23,045 nucleotides of DNA from Hygrocybe punicea (lineage: Eukaryota > Basidiomycota > Agaricomycetes > Agaricales > Hygrophoraceae): NCBI GenBank assembly GCA_963556145.1, contig CAUVYJ010000020.1, positions 1 through 23,045 of the forward strand, given 5' to 3'. Made by a program: the position numbers and the translations under genes. This document shows, piece after piece, positions 17,837 to 23,045 of the stretch. Below the pieces are notes generated by a model, which worked only from the letters and a program-made list of their open reading frames with translations, made no database searches and was not told the DNA's origin. Every line of letters begins with the position of its first letter. Position 1 is the stretch's first letter.

Positions 17837-18759
17837 ATGGTCCCCGACGACCGTACAAAAAAATATACCCTTAGTCCCCATTTCCCTATAGTCAGAATCT
17901 GTTTTAGTTCCTTCAAAAGCTCGTCCTCTTAGACCCTTAGCTTTTCATAGTTCACTTCATCGTCTTTATCCTTATTCCATTATTCATTTATCGTTTCCGA
18001 CCCAACCCAACCCAACCCGCCATACCTGACATCGTCGGCATCGTCGGGTTGATTATTATTAGTCCATTTTCAGTCCGTTTATCGCCGGGTTTGTTATTAT
18101 TCGTTCAGTTTTACACGGCGGCCTTATTTTACTACACTTTACCACTATCCCCGACACTGACTTATCCACCGTCACTTCTACGCTGACACCCCTAGGTTAG
18201 GATCTTCTTTTTATAGTTCCGAAGCTACCCCAAACCCGCATCTACACCGTCTTGTTCTCTATACCGTAAGCCAATTGTCGTTGCGTAAGTTGATCGAGAT
18301 CCAAAATCGTATACCGGATGGAATCTGTGGCACCGGGGTAGAAGTCGAAAATGGCACGCCGGAAAGCGATGAAGTCCTTTGCAGAAGCGGCGGGAAGTGT
18401 CGACCAAAGTTCATAGTCGTCGTTGTTGAGCTACCGGAGTGTGTAGCAAATTTTCATAGCGTCCGAGAGTCCACAGTCGAATCCGAGTATGTCAATTTCG
18501 TCGAAGAAGCGGGGAAGGTCGCATTCGTCACCATGAAACATCGGGGCGGAGGGATCACCTCGAAGAGGCATGAATCCGGTCGTCATATCGGGAATGTCCA
18601 AATCGGGAAGCGGGTCGGAAAGCGGGTCGGGTCGAGGGGGTTCGAGGACGTGGTCGAAGTCGTAAGTGAAACTAAATATCTAGAGTCGGGTAGAGGAGGA
18701 AAACGTCATGGAAGTCAAAGCCGACCGTGGGGAGGGTATGAAACGACAGAAAACTTCAC

Positions 18760-18777
18760 TCCTCGCGGTGGGCTCCA
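18760..18777 (-). promoter_or_regulatory. Putative primer binding site of element C
   Basis: Two bases inside the right-hand LTR the minus strand reads TGGAGCCCACCGCGAGGA, complementary to an RNA ending in CCA and positioned as a primer site for a minus-strand element. The other end also shows TGG at the same offset, so this alone does not prove orientation; gag and the TATA box on the minus strand do the rest. Confidence 0.5.
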
Positions 18778-18779
18778 GT

Positions 18780-19383
18780 TGTGACGGCGAGTTCGGGTGT
18801 AGATCCGGAATGGAATCTACTAGAAAGGGTGATCTGCTGGAAAGAGATCAGAGGAGTGAAGTGTTTTCTATGGTGTCTAATCAATCCAACCTGAATCCGG
18901 GGTTCCGGATCAGAGGTGAAGTGTGGGTGAAGGGAGTTCGAAGACTAATAACTAATACGATAAGAATAGGACTGAAGGGGAGCGATACTATGCAATATGA
19001 TATGAAGGGGAGTAATAATCTACATCTTTGTAGTGTAAAAGTAGACCTTTTATACTACTGTGAGGGATCCTGTGCTATAGTAACTATGTACTACAAGCGA
19101 AGGCTGTAAAGTGATAGGGGAGTAGTGGAGAGGAGTGGAGTGGATTGGGGCTATATACTAAGTAACGGGAAATGAAGGTAAATGATATATAACTATATAC
19201 GTGGAGAATCCGGGTTGTTAGGAACATTGCATCTTGAGTGGGAACGATTCCGGAGCGGGATCCGGAGCGGAATCGACGGAATTGAGCGGAATCGAACGGA
19301 ATCGACGATATATGAAAGGGAACGGACGGGGACAATGTATGATATGAAGAGGATCCAGGTCCAGACGGCCCGGAGCCTCTACA
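18780..19383 (-). repeat. 5' LTR of element C
   Basis: 604 bp, one difference from 10757-11360 (GG versus AG at the CpG near 19367). A TATA box, TATAAAAGG, lies on the minus strand at 19046-19054. It is followed by ccgt, the right target duplication (19384-19387). Confidence 0.85.
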
Positions 19384-19779
19384 CCGTTCACATTTTTTTT
19401 CAGGGCCTGAACCGAGTTCATGAACAGTTCGGACATTCAATTTTAGTATTATCACGCATTCTACATGTAAAAAATTCACAATTTATTATTCTATATATTC
19501 TAACCATCCCAGAAACTCAATATATTATTATATACATTATATACATGCTGGTATGGGTTTTTGTAGGTTTACCTATGGGTATCACTTGGCATTGGTGAGG
19601 CACCCACCTCCCTGTAACCTTGTGAACATAGCCCCGACATCAATTGACACCGAGCTGCATGTTCGTGAGGTGTTCACCAGGGGTGGGGACCTGGTCCCGC
19701 CTTGGCGCTGGTGGTCGCACGCCCAGTGCAGTTGGACGGTCAGTGCACCACTCCCATTGCTCCCCTTGCCTCTGTTGTG

Positions 19780-20070
19780 ATCCGTCATCCTCGTCCTTGT
19801 TGTTGCCATCGCGTTGCTCCATTGCCATTGCCGTGTGGGCATTGACGTGGGGCGTTGGTGTGAGTGTGAGCATTGGTGTTGGTGTGGGCAAGGGCAAGGG
19901 CAAGGGCGTGGGTGTGGGTGTGGTCGTGGGCATTGCTGTTGCTGCTGCCGTTGCCGTTGCTGTGTGGGGGCATTGGCATGGGGCGTTGGCGTGAGTGTGA
20001 GCATTGGCGTTGGCGTGGGCGTGGGCGAGGGTGAGGGCGAGTGTGGGTGTGGGTGCGGTTGTGGCGTCGT
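19780..20070. repeat. GTGTGGGC/GGGCAAG minisatellite inside element D
   Basis: The plus strand is a mosaic of GTGGGTGTG, GGGCAAGGGCAAG, GTTGCTGTTGCTGC and CATTGGYGTTGG words with a loose 6-bp period and a longer duplication: the block around 19855-19890 recurs at 19985-20020. This leaves several frames open with His/Asn/Thr- or Gly/Val-rich products. Confidence 0.65.
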
Positions 20071-20534
20071 TGGGTGTCGTTGGGCTTGTGTGTATAGTAT
20101 TAGCCAACTTCGTTAATAATAAACACTTACGAAGGGCAGCGGGGTTGGGTGCACCTTCCCTGCCGCTCTCTTTCTCTCGTTTGGGGGCGGTTCATTGATG
20201 GCGCGCACCGCTATGGTGGTGGTGGTGGTGGTGGTGTTCGTGGTGGTGCCACTGCTGCTGCCACCTCTGATGGTGCTGATGTTTGGATTGTGTGTCATTG
20301 TTGTTGTTGTGGTGGTGGCTGCTGACTTGGTGGTTGGTAGAAGTGCCTACAAAAGTATTAGTAAATGAGAAACAAATGAAAATGAAAATAAAACTTACCT
20401 ATTTGCCTCAAATGCTTGCGTTCGAGGCTTTTCAGAGTGGTGGTTGGTGGCTGAGAATAAAGTTTGACTAAAACGGAAATTTGCCGGATCGGCATGTGAG
20501 TAAAACTTTCATTTGGAGCGCAAAATAACATACC
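19785..20534 (-). pseudogene. Intron-bearing low-complexity transcript region of element D
   Basis: On the minus strand three consecutive intron-like segments can be read: 20533-20468 (66 nt, GTATGT), 20398-20347 (52 nt, GTAAGT, branch-like CTAAT) and 20130-20085 (46 nt, GTAAGT). A frame from ATG 20543 (MSAG) crosses the first two introns and ends in a His-rich tail in exon 3. A different frame starting at 20298 (MTHNPNISTIRGG) crosses the third intron and runs through the minisatellite to a stop at 19785. No single frame uses all three introns, so either the gene is decayed or only part is coding. No transposase or other domain is visible. Confidence 0.35.
20213..20236. repeat. (GGT)n microsatellite
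   Basis: About seven uninterrupted GGT units lie at 20213-20234, followed by a degenerate GGTGG tract, inside the low-complexity exon of element D. Confidence 0.75.
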
Positions 20535-20544
20535 TGCGGACATC

Positions 20545-20720
20545 GGTTTGGCGGTTCTGAACCGCTCGTGAACCGTTTAGACAACCTGGGGGTTGCCTGA
20601 ACCCCGAACCAGACCTGGGGTTCAGTTCAGCCCAAGGTGCTGGACTGAACCGAACTTCTGGTTCGGTTCGGAGTTCGAACTGGGTTCGGATCGGTTCTGA
20701 ACCAAACTTTGGCAGCACTA
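20545..20720. repeat. Right subterminal GAACC/GGTTC tract and inverted end of element D
   Basis: Words GGTTCTGAACC, GTGAACCG, GGTTCAGTTCAG, GAACCGAAC and GGTTCGGTTCGG crowd this end, in both orientations. The last 10 bases, GGCAGCACTA, invert the element's left end. Counterpart tracts lie at 10650-10752. Confidence 0.6.
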
Positions 20721-20728
20721 GTTGATGC

Positions 20729-21675
20729 ATCGTCTCTTACTTAGAATTATAACTGCTCTCTTCAACTTTTTCAAAGGTGTATCCAGGCACTCTGTGCTCC
20801 AGGGCAGGTTTGGTGGAGGGAAACAGCAACTGACGCCACGACATCCTTCAAGCTGGCATATCATCAAGGACTGGTCGGACCTCATTAAAAAAGCGCATGA
20901 ATACATTTAGAAAAGTTCTTCCCACCAAAATTTTTATACTCTAAGAAAGGCAAAGCTGAGGAGAACCTGCTTTCCCCATGTCCCCATGTTGTCTGCTATC
21001 CCCCTCGATATTGAAGTATCCGAGTTATAGTGCACCAAAGGGAGTCGACAAATTGTCTGTTGCACATCCTAATGGAATTTATTAGTAAGTTGGTAAGCAA
21101 GAAGAACTGGCTTGCCTTCAGAATGGTATCAATTCGGGGAACGATAGGAGGGGAAGGAGAAGGGTTGGTAGTGTCTTAGTTTACCGAATTTACTTGCATC
21201 GCCAGGGATCGTTTGGGACTTGTCATATCTTCCTTGATCTTCGAAGGAGGTTCTGAAAGGTGTGCTCTACTATCTGACGACGCTTGCTTTCTCTTTGGAG
21301 GAGGGGTGTAGATTGCTACTTTTTGCAAGACCGTTGTCATCGCTTATCAGGCTCACATTGTTTAGAAACAGCATCACTGGCATTCATTCTACCGCCAGAC
21401 ATGTTGTAAATTGGTCGCGTGGAATCGCAGCGGATCTTTCAAGCACGGCCGAGCTGGGTGGGGATGGCGTTAAAAAAATTTTCGGGCAAATCTAGCCGAT
21501 TCCTCACTATTGAATGGGCTATGACAGCAACTGATGTTTCTTTTCATTCCCAGGAGTTCACCTGTGGGCTTGGACAGTCAACTTGGTCAGTGGACGTGGA
21601 TGGTGACCGGTATTTGCCATCCATGGGCATCCCCAAAACACTTGTGTAGTAAGACGCATGCGATCGGCCATCAGT
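20729..21675. other. No gene recognised
   Basis: Plus-strand frames of 62-77 codons (20722-20910, 21262-21495, 21419-21649) are open, but they match no family I know and show no convincing shared splice structure. The sequence continuous with 10631 resumes at about 20729 once element D is removed, and the join opens no longer frame. Confidence 0.35.
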
Positions 21676-21904
21676 AAAACCTGATATTACCTAATTTTGT
21701 CTTAAGGTGTCTTAGTGCATCTTGATGTTCTTAAAATTTGTAATTAAGATGATCAAGAAACCATACCTACTTAGGCCAAGACAAATTAAGAAATTTTGTC
21801 TTGGCCTAAGTAGGTACAGTTTCTTGATCATCTTAATTACAAATTTTAAGAACATCAAGATGCACTAAGACACCCTAAGACAAAATTAAGTAATATCAGG
21901 TTTT
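21676..21904. repeat. 229-bp foldback element: near-perfect hairpin
   Basis: The left arm begins AAAACCTGATATTAC and the right arm ends GTAATATCAGGTTTT. The arms are about 110 bp each with only a few mismatches and are separated by about 9 nt (TTAAGAAAT, 21786-21794). AT-rich, no coding. The form is that of a foldback MITE. No clear target duplication is visible. Confidence 0.8.
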
Positions 21905-22229
21905 CCTGATGCATCATCCAGACAAGCGTCAGTCCGAGGCCGCGTGAACTATATAGTCGTCAGGCACACGGTGGGATGCATCATCCGAAGAGATGCCCGG
22001 AATGTTAGTGTCTTGCGAAGAAGGGCAGTGTCTTGCAAAAGGGACACTGGAATGGCAGTATCTTGCAAAGAGGTTACCATAGCGATGGCTCGCTCTTGTA
22101 ACATGTTGCCAGCACAGCAATATCCAGTATCAAAAGAATAGGCATTGAAAACACGACAAGTGTAAAAGGTAAGTAATACAAAAGCAACACAGCAGGCATC
22201 CGAGTTGTTCCAGAGTAGCGATGACAACA

Positions 22230-22410
22230 CAAAGATGCGGACGAAAGGAGACAATGCGAGGCGAGATGAGGCAACCTGAGATGAGACGAAGTAAGGCGGG
22301 ACAAGGTGAGGCAACCCGAGACGAGACGAAGCAAGGTGGGGACAAGGCGAGGCAGGACGAGATGAGACGAGTCGAAACAAGGCAGGACGAGACCAGGTGA
22401 GATATGACAT
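22230..22410. repeat. Degenerate 5-bp periodic purine array
   Basis: On the plus strand GAGRC/AAGGC/GAGAC-like pentamers (GACGAGACGAAGC, GACGAGATGAGACGAG) repeat with a 5-bp period through about 180 bp and many substitutions. The opposite strand gives open Ser/Leu/Arg-rich frames, which explains the minus-strand ORFs here. Confidence 0.65.
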
Positions 22411-22439
22411 GAATAGCAGTTGACACTACCTGGAAACAT

Positions 22440-23045
22440 ATCTAATCGTCTTTGTTGCGTGGAAAATGTAAAGAACTCACTTTTTGAAGTTAGAACTTGA
22501 ACAACCCTCACCGGCCCTTCGTGCAGCCTGTTAAGCGGCAATCTTGGAGACTCCAGACGTTGAGACACAAGCTGTTTTTCCTTTGCGGTGGGCTGCTTCG
22601 GCACGACAAGAATGCTTCTACAATACTGTCAATCAGGTGTGAGCAACCAGTGTACTCTTGATAGAAGATCCCAACTATATGCGTAGTCACTTGTTGGGAT
22701 ATTTGTCATCCTGAAGAGAAATGGAAGCTTGTATCGATATGCTAGCGGGTATAAACGACTTACGAGGTAACTCCTGAGAACTGAGAAGGCAAAAACAGAT
22801 TACCAATAGAAATGGAAGGTACTGCAGACACAAACCAAGCAATTCAAAAGCTTATCTGGCCTCCTTGGTAAACCCTCGAGTCACTGTCATAATTTGAAAG
22901 TGCTGACGTTGCACCTCAGTTTAACATCCGCAGCAGTAACAATATTCGATGATGAGGCATGAGAAAAAGAGTCTTCGCTAGCATATAAAACATTATCTGT
23001 CCGAGTCACCACGTTTGTTTGACTTACTCTCGATAAAGTCATCCA
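22440..23045 (-). other. Possible 3' part of a multi-exon minus-strand gene
   Basis: The best signal is an intron at 22763-22711 (53 nt: GTAAGTCGTT donor, CTCTTCAG acceptor). A second possible intron is 22690-22626. The following minus frame reads VPKQPTAKEKQLVSQRLESP, then NRLHEGP, then FSTQQRRLDMFPG after another possible splice. I could not join these in one consistent frame and recognise no family. The gene would continue past the window. Confidence 0.3.

Larger units (their letters stand above)
14637..18246 (+). mobile_element. LTR-2b: solo LTR in gag of element C, itself split by element B
   Basis: The left piece is 14637-14795 (starts TGTAGAGGGTTGATG). The right piece is 17538-18246 (ends CCGCATCTACA). 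Together they give about 868 bp. A perfect duplication, ccgt (14633-14636 and 18247-18250), flanks the whole, and removing it restores the gag frame. It matches LTR-2a over its length: TGTAGAGGG start, ATATCACGAATCC, GAACCCRACGTAACCCGG, ATCGGCCGA, the TATAAAAA box (17830-17836), CACTTCTACGCTGAC and the CTACA end. It differs by extra GACGTGACCC tandem units at about 14740-14778. It contains no gene apart from the inserted element. Confidence 0.8.
14251..18709 (-). pseudogene. Gag of element C, interrupted by LTR-2b and element B
   Basis: Gag forms the capsid of LTR retrotransposons. The minus-strand frame starts at ATG 18709 (an in-frame TAG at 18682-18680 makes ATG 18586 the likelier start). 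It contains GDPSAPMFHGDECDLPRFF and KICYTLR, a TAG at 18433-18431 in place of a conserved aromatic codon, then DDYELWSTLPAA and AIFDFYPGATDSIRY. At 18250/14636 it is cut by LTR-2b. Joining across one copy of the ccgt duplication keeps frame, and the protein continues with LGQYFCDFIRISG, RNMYFTNGFDSDLRLRIEERL and DDPYPLDVFHNAA (to about 14410). This string of motifs matches basidiomycete Ty3/Gypsy Gag as I remember it. No CCHC zinc knuckle is visible; beyond the conserved part the frame runs into Ser/Pro-rich low complexity. The two nonsense codons could be decay, or the element may rely on another element's Gag. Confidence 0.75.
10757..19383 (-). mobile_element. Element C: gag-only LTR retrotransposon with antisense Zn2Cys6 gene
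   Basis: Direct repeats of 604 bp (10757-11360 and 18780-19383) have ends TGTGACGG...CTCTACA and differ at one position by eye (a CpG-to-CpA change near 11344). Flanks are ccat and ccgt, a 4-bp duplication with one CpG transition. The surrounding D sequence, rich in GAACCG, favours ccgt as the original. A Ty3/Gypsy-like Gag lies on the minus strand behind a primer-site-like sequence, so the 5' LTR is the right-hand one. No protease, reverse transcriptase, RNase H or integrase is visible; the place of pol is taken by low-complexity GGAACGG-like sequence. Near the 3' LTR a three-exon gene runs on the plus strand. LTR-2b with element B interrupts gag. No clear purine tract precedes the 3' LTR, which is a weak point for the orientation. 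Confidence 0.85.
10640..20720. mobile_element. Element D: hAT-like non-autonomous DNA transposon, split by element C
   Basis: The left end reads TAGTGCTACCGAAGTTCAG. The right end, reverse complemented, reads TAGTGCTGCCAAAGTTTGG, so the terminal inverted repeat covers about 25 bp with a few mismatches. An 8-bp direct duplication flanks it, as in hAT elements. Without element C it would be about 1.45 kb. Both subterminal zones (10650-10752 and 20545-20710) are packed with GAACC/GGTTC and CTGAACTGAAC words in both orientations; hAT transposases often bind clustered subterminal motifs, so these may be binding sites (inference). No transposase is present. The interior carries low-complexity sequence with three intron-like segments on the minus strand. 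Confidence 0.65.

Noticed and set aside
18001..18020. CCCAACCCAACCCAACCC resembling a telomeric repeat
   Set aside because: Only about three units, with a 5-bp unit instead of CCCTAA, and it lies inside LTR-2b far from any end.
20131..20346. His/Asn-rich frame as a histidine-rich metal-binding protein
   Set aside because: It is a translation of GGT/GTT microsatellite DNA in element D and ends before the third intron.

Overview
The window looks like repeat-rich chromosomal DNA of a mushroom-forming basidiomycete (Agaricomycetes). The evidence is a FunK1-type kinase relic, a fungal P450 relic, introns of about 46-66 nt with GTAAGT/GTATGT donors and CTAAC-like branch sites, and LTR elements whose Gag resembles basidiomycete Ty3/Gypsy Gag. 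I assign no species. No tRNA, rRNA, CRISPR array, reverse transcriptase or integrase was found. Almost every ordinary gene here is broken; the only well-formed genes belong to mobile elements.

Layout. 2-932: decayed gene of a basidiomycete hypothetical family, possibly PD-(D/E)XK nuclease-like. 933-2101: non-coding, with one orphan intron. 2102-5544: element A, a minus-strand non-autonomous LTR element with 155-bp LTRs, itself split by a solo LTR (LTR-2a, 2684-3470). A sits inside a repeat whose uninterrupted second copy survives at 6372-6552. 5725-6975: AT-rich, no gene. 6979-8290 (minus): N-terminal half of a FunK1 kinase pseudogene. 8430-10120 (plus): cytochrome P450 pseudogene with ruined splice sites.

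10640-20720 is a four-level nest. The outer layer is D, a hAT-like element with terminal inverted repeats and an 8-bp target duplication. Inside D is C, a gag-only LTR element (10757-19383, LTRs 604 bp, one difference by eye). Inside the gag of C is the solo LTR-2b (14637-18246). Inside LTR-2b is element B (14796-17533, identical 155-bp LTRs), the young intact relative of A with a 696-codon ORF. C also carries, on the strand opposite to gag, a three-exon gene for a coiled-coil protein with a canonical Zn2Cys6 cluster.

20729-23045: unrecognised sequence with a 229-bp foldback hairpin, a degenerate 5-bp repeat array, and intron-like signals of a minus-strand gene running off the window.

The most striking pattern is that all five LTR insertions (A, B, C, LTR-2a, LTR-2b) have 4-bp target duplications of the form NCGN: ccgg, acgg, ccgt, gcgc, ccgt. 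In the two imperfect pairs, one copy differs by exactly a CpG transition. This suggests a shared integration machinery that selects CpG, and a genome in which CpG decays in older repeats.
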